5,135 nt of DNA from Clostridia bacterium (GTDB lineage: Bacteria; Bacillota; Clostridia; Oscillospirales; Acutalibacteraceae), in contig CAAEBW010000156.1 in NCBI GenBank assembly GCA_900754145.1, positions 1 through 5,135 on the forward strand, given 5' to 3'. A program made the translations under genes and the position numbers. Of the stretch, positions 1 to 5,135 are shown in pieces; the stretch's first letter is position 1, and each line of letters starts with the position of its first letter. The notes below the pieces were generated by a model. It did no database searches. It saw only the letters and a list, made by a program, of their open reading frames with translations, and was not told the DNA's origin.

Positions 1-811
1 CCGCGCCAAAGCCTTCGGGAATACTCCTCGGGATATTCTCATAAAAGCCGCCGCCCGTGATGTGGGAAATGGCTCTTACCTTAACCGACTCTAACAGAGC
101 GAGAATAGGTTTAACATATATTTTTGTGGGTGTTAAAAGGGCTTCTCCTAACGGCTTACCGCCTAATTCTTCACAGGGAGAGGTAAGGTCACAGTTTTCC
201 ACATCAAAAACCTTGCGAACTAACGAAAAACCGTTTGAATGAATACCGCTTGAGGGGAGTGCGATAACCGCATCGCCCTCTTCCATAGTAGTGTTATCAA
301 TAATCTTTTTCTTGTCAACAATACCGACTGCGAAGCCCGCAAGGTCATAATCGTCTGTAGGCATCATTCCGGGATGCTCTGCGGTTTCACCGCCGATTAA
401 CGCGGCGCCCGACTGAACGCACCCCTCTGCAACGCCGCTGACTATTTCGGCTATTTTTTCGGGAATGGTTTTTCCGCAGGCTATATAATCGAGGAAGAAA
501 AGGGGCTTTGCGCCGCAGCAGATAATATCGTTTACGCACATAGCAACTGCGTCAATGCCGATAGTATCATGCTTGTCCATTAAAATCGCAAGCTTGACCT
601 TAGTTCCGCATCCATCGGTTCCGCTGACTAATACAGGATCTTCCATTCCTTTTAGGGGCAAACCGAAACAACCGCCGAAGCCGCCTACATCGTCGAGACA
701 GCCCTCGTTCTTTGTTCTTGCGATATGCTTTTTCATCAGCTCAACCGCTTTGTAGCCCGCGGTAATATCAACTCCCGCGTCGGCGTAGGATTTTGACTGT
801 GAATTATTCAT
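1..811 (-). CDS. purM: Phosphoribosylformylglycinamidine cyclo-ligase (AIR synthetase), 3' end outside window
   Basis: PurM closes the imidazole ring: FGAM plus ATP gives AIR, ADP and phosphate, in the cytoplasm, as the fifth step of de novo purine synthesis. The frame starts at ATG 811-809 and stays open to the window edge, giving 270 residues of a protein usually near 340-350, so the C-terminal fifth is missing. Visible family landmarks are SYADAGVDI (8-16), GGFGG (43-47), SGTDGCGTK (63-71), the AMCVNDI stretch (90-96), [11 protein letters not shown] (104-114), [11 protein letters not shown] (140-150), [13 protein letters not shown] (187-199), [10 protein letters not shown] (226-235) and [13 protein letters not shown] (250-262). 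These belong to the PurM/SelD/HypE-type ATP-binding fold. The start lies only 3 bases past the purF stop, and its Shine-Dalgarno AAGGAG sits inside the last purF codons, so translational coupling is likely. A Cys at residue 68 stands where I recall Val in many homologues; I attach no function to that. No frameshift is seen. Confidence 0.97.
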   Translation of the reverse strand, partial: MNNSQSKSYADAGVDITAGYKAVELMKKHIARTKNEGCLDDVGGFGGCFGLPLKGMEDPVLVSGTDGCGTKVKLAILMDKHDTIGIDAVAMCVNDIICCGAKPLFFLDYIACGKTIPEKIAEIVSGVAEGCVQSGAALIGGETAEHPGMMPTDDYDLAGFAVGIVDKKKIIDNTTMEEGDAVIALPSSGIHSNGFSLVRKVFDVENCDLTSPCEELGGKPLGEALLTPTKIYVKPILALLESVKVRAISHITGGGFYENIPRSIPEGFGA

Positions 812-814
812 TTC

Positions 815-2248
815 TTACTCCTTGTTTTCTGAAATTTTGGTTTCAAATCTATTTTTCATAGGTGCTTTGGGAATTTCGGTCGGATAATTTCCGTCAAAGC
901 AGGCGGTGCAGTATCCGCCGCCGTTTACGCCCTTTGCAATCTGCTTAACGCTCTCAACGCTTAAGTATCCGAGTGAGTCAACCCCAATTATTTTCGCAAT
1001 TTCATCAACCGAGTGCTTGCAGGCGATGAGATTTTCCCTTGAATCTATATCTGTACCGTAGTAGCAGGGGTTCATAAAGGGGGGAGCGGAAACCCGCATA
1101 TGAATTTCCTTTGCTCCCGCATCCCGCAAAAGCTTTACAATGCGGGCGCTTGTAGTACCTCTTACTATCGAGTCGTCAATCATCACTATGCGCTTGCCCT
1201 TAGCAATTTCGGAAATCGGGTTGAGCTTGATTCTAACCTTGTCCTCACGGCTTTTCTGACCCGGGGCGATAAAGGTCCTCGCAATATATTTGTTTTTAAT
1301 GAATCCTAATTCATATGGAATACCCGACTGCTTTGAATAGCCTATCGCCGCGTCAATTCCCGAATCGGGAACGCCGATTACAATATCAGCCTGAACAGGG
1401 TGCTCAAGGGCTAAAAACGCACCCGCGCGAAGACGCGCCGAATGCACGCAGCAGCCGTCAATTACCGAGTCGGGACGGGCAAAATAAATGTACTCAAACA
1501 CGCAAAGCGAGCAGGGGGTCTTATTGCAATGGTCGGTTATGGTTCTGACGCCGTTTTTATCGAATACCACTATTTCACCCGGGCGTACATCGCGGATAAA
1601 CTCCGCTCCCACCGCATCAAGCGCACAGCTTTCGGAGGCGACAATGTACCTGCCGTCGGGTGTTTTGCCGTAGCAAAGTGGACGGAAGCCGTTTTCGTCC
1701 CTTACTGCAATAAGCTTGGAGGGGGACATTATAACAAGGGAATAGGCGCCCCTTATCTTGTTCATTGCCTGATTTACCGCCTGCTCGATTGAGGGGGCGG
1801 TAAGGCGCTCCTTGGTGATTATGTAGGAGATTACCTCGGTGTCGCTTGTGGTGTGGAAAATAGAACCCTGTAATTCAAGCTCGTTTCTAAGCTCACCCGA
1901 ATTTATAAGGTTGCCGTTGTGGGCGAGAGCCATTCTGCCCTTGATATGATTAACCACGATCGGCTGGGCGTTGTTGCGGTCGTTAGAGCCTGTTGTGCCG
2001 TAACGGCAATGACCTACCGCAATATTACCCTCGCCCAAGCCTTCAATTATTTCGGGTGTAAAAACATCGTTTACAAGACCCGTGTCCTTAAACGAGGCAA
2101 AAACGCCGTCGTCGTTTACCACTATTCCGCAGGATTCCTGACCGCGGTGCTGAAGCGCGAAAAGACCGTAATAGGTGGTGCGCGCCACATCTGCGGTTTC
2201 GGGAGAAAACACACCGAAAACCCCGCATTCTTCTCTTAAATTACCCAT
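815..2248 (-). CDS. purF: Amidophosphoribosyltransferase (glutamine PRPP amidotransferase), Fe-S type
   Basis: PurF makes 5-phosphoribosylamine from PRPP and glutamine, the committed first step of de novo purine synthesis. The 477 residues match the length of the Bacillus subtilis enzyme. The N-terminal class II glutaminase domain (about 8-240) begins with a short propeptide, MGNLREE, ahead of Cys8. By analogy this Cys becomes the N-terminal nucleophile after processing. Other glutaminase landmarks are HCRYGTTG (80-87), HNGNL (110-114) and SDTEVI (135-140). The C-terminal phosphoribosyltransferase domain carries GVPDSG (292-297), ELGFIKN (313-319) and the PRPP-binding loop VMIDDSIVRGTTS (355-367). 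Cys249, Cys395, Cys447 and Cys450 line up with the four cysteines that hold a [4Fe-4S] cluster in the Bacillus-type enzyme, so oxygen lability is expected. ATG 2248 is preceded by GGAGG at 2258-2254, 5 bases away. The gene begins 15 bases after purC and ends 3 bases before purM. The family is feedback-inhibited by purine nucleotides. Confidence 0.99.
   Translation of the reverse strand: MGNLREECGVFGVFSPETADVARTTYYGLFALQHRGQESCGIVVNDDGVFASFKDTGLVNDVFTPEIIEGLGEGNIAVGHCRYGTTGSNDRNNAQPIVVNHIKGRMALAHNGNLINSGELRNELELQGSIFHTTSDTEVISYIITKERLTAPSIEQAVNQAMNKIRGAYSLVIMSPSKLIAVRDENGFRPLCYGKTPDGRYIVASESCALDAVGAEFIRDVRPGEIVVFDKNGVRTITDHCNKTPCSLCVFEYIYFARPDSVIDGCCVHSARLRAGAFLALEHPVQADIVIGVPDSGIDAAIGYSKQSGIPYELGFIKNKYIARTFIAPGQKSREDKVRIKLNPISEIAKGKRIVMIDDSIVRGTTSARIVKLLRDAGAKEIHMRVSAPPFMNPCYYGTDIDSRENLIACKHSVDEIAKIIGVDSLGYLSVESVKQIAKGVNGGGYCTACFDGNYPTEIPKAPMKNRFETKISENKE
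818..823 (-). promoter_or_regulatory. Ribosome binding site of purM inside the purF 3' end
   Basis: The minus strand reads AAGGAG here, 6 bases before the purM ATG at 811. The site lies within the last two sense codons of purF (Lys-Glu) and runs up to its TAA stop. Ribosomes finishing purF would cover it, which fits translational coupling of the two genes. Confidence 0.75.
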
Positions 2249-2263
2249 CTTTGCCTCCGAGAA

Positions 2264-2974
2264 TTATTCGCCGAATACCCTTTTCATAATTTCGTTGTAA
2301 GCGTCCTCAACTCCGCCCATATCACGGCGGAAACGGTCCTTGTCAAGCTTTTCGTTGGTGTCCGCGTCCCAGAAACGGCAGGTATCGGGGGAGATTTCGT
2401 CCGCTAAAACGATAGTGCCGTCGGAAAGTCTGCCGAATTCAAGCTTGAAGTCAACCAGCTTAACATTAAGTGAGAGGAAATATTCCTTTAAAATTTCGTT
2501 TACCTTAAATGCCATGGCTTTAATGGTGTTGATTTCTTCCTTTGTTGCAAGCTTTAAGGCAAGGGCGTGATATTCGTTTATGAGCGGGTCGTGCAAATCG
2601 TCATTTTTATAGGAAAACTCGATTGTGGGCTCGTCAAAAACGATACCCTCGTCAACTCCGTAACGCTTTGCAAAGGAGCCTGCCGAAATGTTGCGGATAA
2701 TAACCTCAAGAGGTACAATGCTTACCTTTTTAACCACGGTCTCGCGGTCGTTCAATTCCTCAACATAGTGGGTGGGAACGCCCTGTTTTTCAAGTAAACG
2801 GCACAGGAAGTTTGACATTCTGTTGTTTATTACACCCTTGCCTGTGATAGTGCCTTTTTTAAGTCCGTCAAGAGCGGTTGCATCGTCCTTATATGATACG
2901 ATTACATATTCGGGATTTTCTGTAGCGAATACCTTTTTTGCCTTGCCCTCATAAAGCTGTGTTGTCTTTTCCAT
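2264..2974 (-). CDS. purC: Phosphoribosylaminoimidazole-succinocarboxamide (SAICAR) synthase
   Basis: PurC joins CAIR and aspartate with ATP to form SAICAR, the step directly after PurE. The 236 residues are the usual bacterial single-domain length. Landmarks in order are YEGKAKKVF (8-16), which is the nucleotide-binding start of the fold, then SYKDDATA (27-34), [10 protein letters not shown] (45-54), [17 protein letters not shown] (88-104), DFKLEFG (175-181), [12 protein letters not shown] (192-203) and DKDRFRRD (211-218). These are the standard SAICAR synthase signatures, and no key segment is missing. ATG 2974 is preceded by GGAGG at 2987-2983 with 8 bases between. This site begins just 2 bases past the purE stop, so the two genes are tightly linked (15-base gap). 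PurE and PurC are consecutive enzymes, and in some organisms, such as animals, the two activities are fused in one chain. Here they are separate reading frames. Expression should follow the ZTP-controlled leader ahead of purE. Confidence 0.99.
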   Translation of the reverse strand: MEKTTQLYEGKAKKVFATENPEYVIVSYKDDATALDGLKKGTITGKGVINNRMSNFLCRLLEKQGVPTHYVEELNDRETVVKKVSIVPLEVIIRNISAGSFAKRYGVDEGIVFDEPTIEFSYKNDDLHDPLINEYHALALKLATKEEINTIKAMAFKVNEILKEYFLSLNVKLVDFKLEFGRLSDGTIVLADEISPDTCRFWDADTNEKLDKDRFRRDMGGVEDAYNEIMKRVFGE

Positions 2975-2989
2975 TTCTAATTCCTCCGT

Positions 2990-3484
2990 TTAATTATTAA
3001 ACTGTTCTTCGACAGCCTTGTTTTTACTTAGCACATTTTCGTAATCTGCCTTACGCTTGTTATCAAGCTTTTCGGCTAATTCCGAATCGGTGACCGCCAA
3101 TATTTCCACGCACAGCAAAGCGGCATTAACAGCGCCGTCAATAGCAACCGTGGCTACAGGTATGCCCGAGGGCATCTGCACGGTTGAAAGAAGGGCGTCA
3201 ATACCGCCTAAGCCTGCTGATTTAATGGGTATTCCTATAACGGGAAGGGTAGTGTTAGCGGCGATAGCTCCCGCAAGGTGCGCCGCCATTCCCGCGGCGG
3301 CGATTATTGCGCCAAAGCCGTTTTTGCGGGCATTACAGCTAAATTCTTTTGCCTCCTCGGGTGTACGGTGCGCCGAAAAAACATGTACCTCAAAGGGTAC
3401 GCCGAAGCTTTTAAGCGTGTCCGCGGCCTTTGAGACAATAGGGAGATCGCTGTCACTTCCCATAATAATTGCAATTTTTTTCAT
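2990..3484 (-). CDS. purE: N5-carboxyaminoimidazole ribonucleotide mutase, class I PurE
   Basis: PurE of class I converts N5-CAIR to CAIR; class II enzymes instead carboxylate AIR directly with CO2. The 164-residue protein shows GSDSD (9-13), SAHRTPEE (37-44) with the expected catalytic His39, GMAAHLAG (65-72), PVIGIP (81-86) and QMPSGIPVATV (103-113). SAHRTPE and the AAHLAG loop fit class I rather than class II, where I recall SAHKT and a different loop. I chose ATG 3484 because GGAGG (3495-3491) lies 6 bases upstream and the protein then begins MKKIAIIMGSDSD, as in the family. An in-frame ATG 30 bases further up (3514) would start inside the leader terminator hairpin and has no ribosome site. 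It is the first gene of the operon, 15 bases ahead of purC. No purK follows, although class I PurE normally uses the PurK product. PurK may be elsewhere in the genome or absent. Confidence 0.98.
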   Translation of the reverse strand: MKKIAIIMGSDSDLPIVSKAADTLKSFGVPFEVHVFSAHRTPEEAKEFSCNARKNGFGAIIAAAGMAAHLAGAIAANTTLPVIGIPIKSAGLGGIDALLSTVQMPSGIPVATVAIDGAVNAALLCVEILAVTDSELAEKLDNKRKADYENVLSKNKAVEEQFNN

Positions 3485-3490
3485 AATTTT

Positions 3491-3495
3491 CCTCC
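3491..3495 (-). promoter_or_regulatory. Ribosome binding site of purE
   Basis: The minus strand reads GGAGG, 6 bases before ATG 3484. It decides the start against the longer reading at 3514, which overlaps the terminator stem. The site lies 8 bases after the terminator T-run, so only transcripts that pass the terminator carry it. Confidence 0.85.
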
Positions 3496-3502
3496 AAATC
3501 AC

Positions 3503-3541
3503 AAAAAAGGGCACACTTACCCGACAAAGATAAGTATGCCC
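3503..3541 (-). terminator. Riboswitch-controlled intrinsic terminator ahead of purE
   Basis: On the minus strand, GGGCATACTTATC (3541-3529) pairs with GGTAAGTGTGCCC (3521-3509). That gives 13 pairs including two G-U pairs, around a 7-base loop, followed at once by TTTTTT (3508-3503). This is a textbook Rho-independent terminator placed between promoter and first gene, so it works as an attenuator. Its first four bases, GGGC (3541-3538), are also the 3' strand of riboswitch stem P3. Stem P3 and the terminator therefore cannot both form, which predicts that ligand binding turns expression on. Confidence 0.92.
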
Positions 3542-3608
3542 AGACGGTCGGCTTGACTCGTTCTTTGATTCATGTGGTGCTCCACTTATCCGTCAGTCAC
3601 AAAGAACT
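3538..3608 (-). ncRNA. ZTP (pfl-motif) riboswitch aptamer in the purE leader
   Basis: The RNA from the minus strand has the full layout of the pfl motif, which senses ZMP/ZTP (AICAR phosphates). P1 pairs AGUUCUUUG (3608-3600) with CAAAGAAC (3567-3560). The conserved ACUG-type junction follows. P2 is GUGG-AGCA-CCAC (3585-3574). After a 7-base linker comes P3, GCC (3552-3550) with GGC (3540-3538), whose loop ends in the hallmark CUGGGC (3543-3538). A pseudoknot joins GACGG (3594-3590) to CCGUC (3547-3543). The more usual bases there are GGCG with CGCC, so the change is compensated on both sides. The J2/1 stretch AUGAAU differs from the GGGA-rich form I remember. P3 overlaps the terminator, so ligand should activate transcription of purECFM. 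The association of this riboswitch class with purine and one-carbon genes is established; the assignment here is by eye from motif and context. Confidence 0.9.
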
Positions 3609-3625
3609 ATATATTGTATAGTTTG

Positions 3626-3655
3626 ATTATAACACACCGCTTTATATTTTGTCAA
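3626..3655 (-). promoter_or_regulatory. Sigma-A type promoter of the purECFM operon
   Basis: The minus strand shows TTGACA (3655-3650), an 18-base spacer and TATAAT (3631-3626), both hexamers perfect to consensus. A start near 3619 would put the riboswitch P1 stem about 10 bases from the RNA 5' end. The region just upstream is rich in A and T and could act as an UP element. The strength of this promoter fits control by attenuation rather than by activation of initiation. Confidence 0.88.
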
Positions 3656-3733
3656 TCGCCGAAAATGAAAATTTGACGAAAATTTCCTTTTAAAATCGCA
3701 TAGGAGATATGTATAAAATATATAAAGCTGTAC

Positions 3734-4861
3734 TCAGTTAATATTTATCGGTACGCCATTTACCTCTATTTCTTCGTCGGCGCGTATAAGTATATATTTA
3801 ACGCCGTCGATTACACGGGTTTCAACAAGCTCACTGCGCTCGGGGTTGATTTTGATTGATATATCGGCGCTTGCAAGCTCAAAACGCTTGGTTTCGACCA
3901 AATTTTGCGGATTAAGCCGTGCTTTTTCTCCGAAGCTTTTGTCAAAGCCCTCTTTAAAGCCCTCTATTCGTTCTTCGGCTACATCTGCGGAACGGAGTAT
4001 ATCGCATATATCGTCTCGCGAAAAATTAAGCGGTTCATATTCCTTTCTTTCCTTGCGTTCGGTCAAAATGTCGCCAATCTCGTCCCTAATATTTTTAATT
4101 ATTTCAAGATTATTTTCGCCGTCTGTCGCATCGGTCAGCAGAGTATTAAAGATCTCGCGCTGGCTGTCCGCGGGCATAGGCGGCTTTGCGGCAAAAAGCT
4201 TACCGATAATTTCCGAATGGTCTTCTCCGCTGTTCTTAGTGTAAAATACCGTGCTGTATATATTAGCCGCGCGGTCGTCAAAGGCGGGGAACATAAAGCC
4301 GAGCTGCGGCGGGCATATTACCGTGTTTGCCGCTATGTTTTTAAATGTGCTGTCAAAGGCGGCAAAGCTTAACTGCGGTTTTGTGGGTTTCATCGGAAAA
4401 ACTCCGCAGACAAAATATTTAAACAGCTCGGTGGAGTCTTCGCTCTTTTTTCCGTCCTCGGTGTATGTAAAAACATCGTAGCTGTCCGCCGCGGCAAGAA
4501 TTAAAAAGGAGCCCTCGGTCTTAACTGAGGAAATAATATCGGCGAATAATTCCTTAAGGGCAATTTCGTCATTAAGGGAGCTGTCGCGCAGTTTAAGAAG
4601 CCTTTTGTGCTCCGCGCCGCCGAGTACCTGTTCGTTTGAGAATTCTATGTCTAAGAGATTGCGGTCGGCAGCGCCCGAGAGCAGTTTTTTAAGGAGTGTG
4701 AGCAAGCCTTCGGTTTCGTCCGGCGTAAGATTCGCCAAGACTTGACTGAATTCAGCCGTTATTTCCCGTTTTTCGTTGACACAGCAGCCGTGCACGCTTG
4801 TTATATTCGTCTTTTGCGGATTAAAACGCCGTCTTATTTCGGCAATTTCTTTTTCGTTCAA
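3734..4861 (-). CDS. DUF4317 family protein of unknown function
   Basis: This 375-residue protein resembles the DUF4317 family, which I know as conserved in Clostridia without an assigned role. It opens MNEKEIAEIRRRFNP and has a short HGCCVNEKREI segment (24-34). A conserved-looking block follows at 184-202 (PPQLGF, then FPAFDDRAANIY), then PPMPA (227-231), a charged, probably helical stretch (about 250-320), and a C-terminal block at 338-363 containing NPERSELVETR and IDGVKYILIRADE. I see no signal peptide, membrane segment or catalytic motif I could name, so a soluble cytoplasmic protein is likely. The start is TTG at 4861: GAGGA lies 7 bases upstream, the frame closes at an upstream TAA without any in-frame ATG, and the family start is usually MNKKEI-like. 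The stop is TGA at 3736-3734. It has its own promoter and lies 78 bases ahead of the purE promoter in the same direction. No functional link to purine synthesis can be claimed from the sequence. Confidence 0.9.
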   Translation of the reverse strand: MNEKEIAEIRRRFNPQKTNITSVHGCCVNEKREITAEFSQVLANLTPDETEGLLTLLKKLLSGAADRNLLDIEFSNEQVLGGAEHKRLLKLRDSSLNDEIALKELFADIISSVKTEGSFLILAAADSYDVFTYTEDGKKSEDSTELFKYFVCGVFPMKPTKPQLSFAAFDSTFKNIAANTVICPPQLGFMFPAFDDRAANIYSTVFYTKNSGEDHSEIIGKLFAAKPPMPADSQREIFNTLLTDATDGENNLEIIKNIRDEIGDILTERKERKEYEPLNFSRDDICDILRSADVAEERIEGFKEGFDKSFGEKARLNPQNLVETKRFELASADISIKINPERSELVETRVIDGVKYILIRADEEIEVNGVPININ

Positions 4862-4868
4862 TTTATTT

Positions 4869-4873
4869 TCCTC
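4869..4873 (-). promoter_or_regulatory. Ribosome binding site of the DUF4317 gene, supports TTG start
   Basis: The minus strand reads GAGGA, 7 bases before TTG 4861. A nearby ATG that overlaps this site is in another frame and meets a TGA after five codons, so it cannot serve this gene. The TTG may lower translation efficiency compared with the ATG starts of the pur genes. Confidence 0.7.
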
Positions 4874-4900
4874 ATTTCTAAAATTCAGAGTGACAGAGTT

Positions 4901-4929
4901 ATTTTATCATTTGGAGGGTCGATTTTCAA
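4901..4929 (-). promoter_or_regulatory. Likely promoter of the DUF4317 gene
   Basis: The minus strand shows TTGAAA (4929-4924), a 17-base spacer and TAAAAT (4906-4901), with TG one base before the -10 box (an extended -10). Each hexamer departs from consensus at one position. The predicted start is near 4894, leaving a 5' leader of about 33 bases with the ribosome site in it. Upstream lies AT-rich DNA, including a T7-A-T7 run on this strand, which could bend the DNA or help polymerase binding. Confidence 0.7.
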
Positions 4930-4947
4930 GCGTAATTTTTTAGAAAC

Positions 4948-4974
4948 AAAAAAATAAAAAAAGCAGGGGGGCTG
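4948..4974 (-). other. T7-A-T7 tract after a C-rich patch (possible weak terminator or curved DNA)
   Basis: The minus strand has a short CAG...CTG self-complement around five C residues (4974-4964), followed by seven T, one A and seven T (4962-4948). The T-run would suit an intrinsic terminator for transcripts coming from the right, but a 3-bp stem is too weak to call one firmly. The same tract lies about 20 to 35 bases upstream of the -35 box of the DUF4317 promoter and may instead act as bent or UP-element DNA. Confidence 0.3.
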
Positions 4975-5015
4975 TAAAAAAACACGGCAACTTCAAAGGC
5001 GGATTAATTAAGCAA

Positions 5016-5068
5016 AAATAAACAAGCTTAGCAAAAGCACGAAAATAAGGCTAATGCAAAGCTTGTTT
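5016..5068 (-). terminator. Inverted repeat, possible terminator of a gene to the right
   Basis: AAACAAGCTT (5020-5029) and AAGCTTGTTT (5059-5068) form a perfect 10-bp inverted repeat around 29 bases. Inside it TTAGC (5028-5032) and GCTAA (5050-5054) could pair instead, at the cost of a bulge. On the minus strand the right arm begins 4 bases after a possible stop codon (5075-5073), and the left arm runs into a T-rich stretch (TTTATTTTT), as expected for a terminator of a leftward gene. The long loop and AT-rich stem make it weak. The plus-strand side also ends in TTTGCTTTT, so it could act in both directions. Confidence 0.4.
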
Positions 5069-5072
5069 GCTT

Positions 5073-5135
5073 TTAAAGAGACAAATCGGGGTTTGTAGGG
5101 CTAAAAAGATAGCTGTTATAGCCTCCCTTGCCTAA
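5073..5135 (-). CDS. Possible C-terminal tail of a gene entering from the right (20 residues)
   Basis: From the window edge, one minus-strand frame is open for 20 codons and ends at TAA 5075-5073; the other two frames meet stops within six codons. The residues (LGKGGYNSYLFSPTNPDLSL) match no family I recognise. The only support is the open frame and the inverted repeat that follows the stop within 4 bases. A 20-codon opening is easily due to chance, so this may simply be non-coding DNA. Confidence 0.2.
   Translation of the reverse strand, partial: LGKGGYNSYLFSPTNPDLSL

Noticed and set aside
1442..1792. Plus-strand 116-codon frame inside purF
   Set aside because: Entirely opposite the conserved purF coding sequence with no start signals; a shadow frame.
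3485..3514. Ten-codon N-terminal extension of purE from an ATG at 3514
   Set aside because: It starts inside the terminator stem, lacks a ribosome site, and adds residues (MPFFVIWRKI) not seen at the start of PurE proteins. GGAGG lies correctly before ATG 3484.
3057..3533. Plus-strand 158-codon reading frame opposite purE
   Set aside because: It is a mirror of the purE coding frame and crosses the terminator and ribosome site. It has no ribosome site of its own and no family resemblance.
3538..3608. Purine (guanine/adenine) riboswitch or PurR operator in the purE leader
   Set aside because: The three-way junction with the purine-aptamer loop sequences is absent, and no PurR-box-like (CGAA-type) pair was found upstream of the promoter. 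The CUGGGC/pseudoknot layout fits the ZTP class instead.
3656..3733. Intrinsic terminator between the DUF4317 gene and the purE promoter
   Set aside because: AT-rich sequence with repeated AAAATTT-like stretches, but no GC-containing stem followed by a T-run on the minus strand.
3905..4372. Plus-strand 155-codon reading frame opposite the DUF4317 gene, with hydrophobic stretches
   Set aside because: It is antisense to a family-conserved gene, has no visible promoter or ribosome site, and its composition is what the reverse strand of acidic, lysine-rich coding DNA gives.
1..5135. Mobile element, CRISPR array, tRNA or rRNA
   Set aside because: No transposase or integrase frames, no regularly spaced repeats, and no cloverleaf or ribosomal RNA sequence was recognised. 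The window is ordinary housekeeping DNA.

Overview
The window looks like chromosomal DNA from an anaerobic member of the Clostridia, perhaps a gut Oscillospiraceae or Lachnospiraceae relative. Three things point that way. The pur gene order (purE-purC-purF-purM) is the clostridial type. PurF is the Bacillus-type enzyme with a propeptide and iron-sulfur cysteines. The upstream neighbour is a DUF4317 protein, a family I know mainly from Clostridia. Every gene I can support lies on the minus strand, so the window reads right to left.

Reading right to left: positions 5135 to about 4930 are mostly non-coding. They hold a possible 20-codon tail of a gene entering from outside the window, a 10-bp perfect inverted repeat that could be its terminator, and an A7-T-A7 tract. 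A promoter of the form TTGAAA-17-TAAAAT with an extended -10 TG then leads into a 375-residue DUF4317 gene (4861 to 3734), which starts with TTG. After a 78-base gap with no recognisable terminator comes a consensus-like promoter (TTGACA-18-TATAAT). It is followed by a leader with all the parts of a ZTP (pfl-motif) riboswitch, whose P3 stem overlaps a 13-bp intrinsic terminator. The switch controls purE (3484 to 2990), purC (2974 to 2264), purF (2248 to 815) and purM (811 to beyond position 1), packed with gaps of 15, 15 and 3 bases.

The four pur enzymes cover the PRPP amidotransferase step (PurF), AIR synthesis (PurM), the carboxylation/mutase step (PurE) and SAICAR synthesis (PurC). The remaining genes of the pathway, expected by analogy to be purN, purH and purD, would lie to the left of the window. 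The inferred logic is that accumulating ZMP/ZTP, a sign of 10-formyl-tetrahydrofolate shortage, binds the leader RNA, stabilises P3, blocks the terminator and lets the operon be transcribed. No purK lies between purE and purC although PurE looks like the class I enzyme.

There are no mobile elements, CRISPR arrays, tRNAs or rRNAs. I see no clearly undescribed system. The most interesting element is the riboswitch, with its compensated pseudoknot and unusual J2/1 segment, followed by the uncharacterised DUF4317 gene directly upstream.
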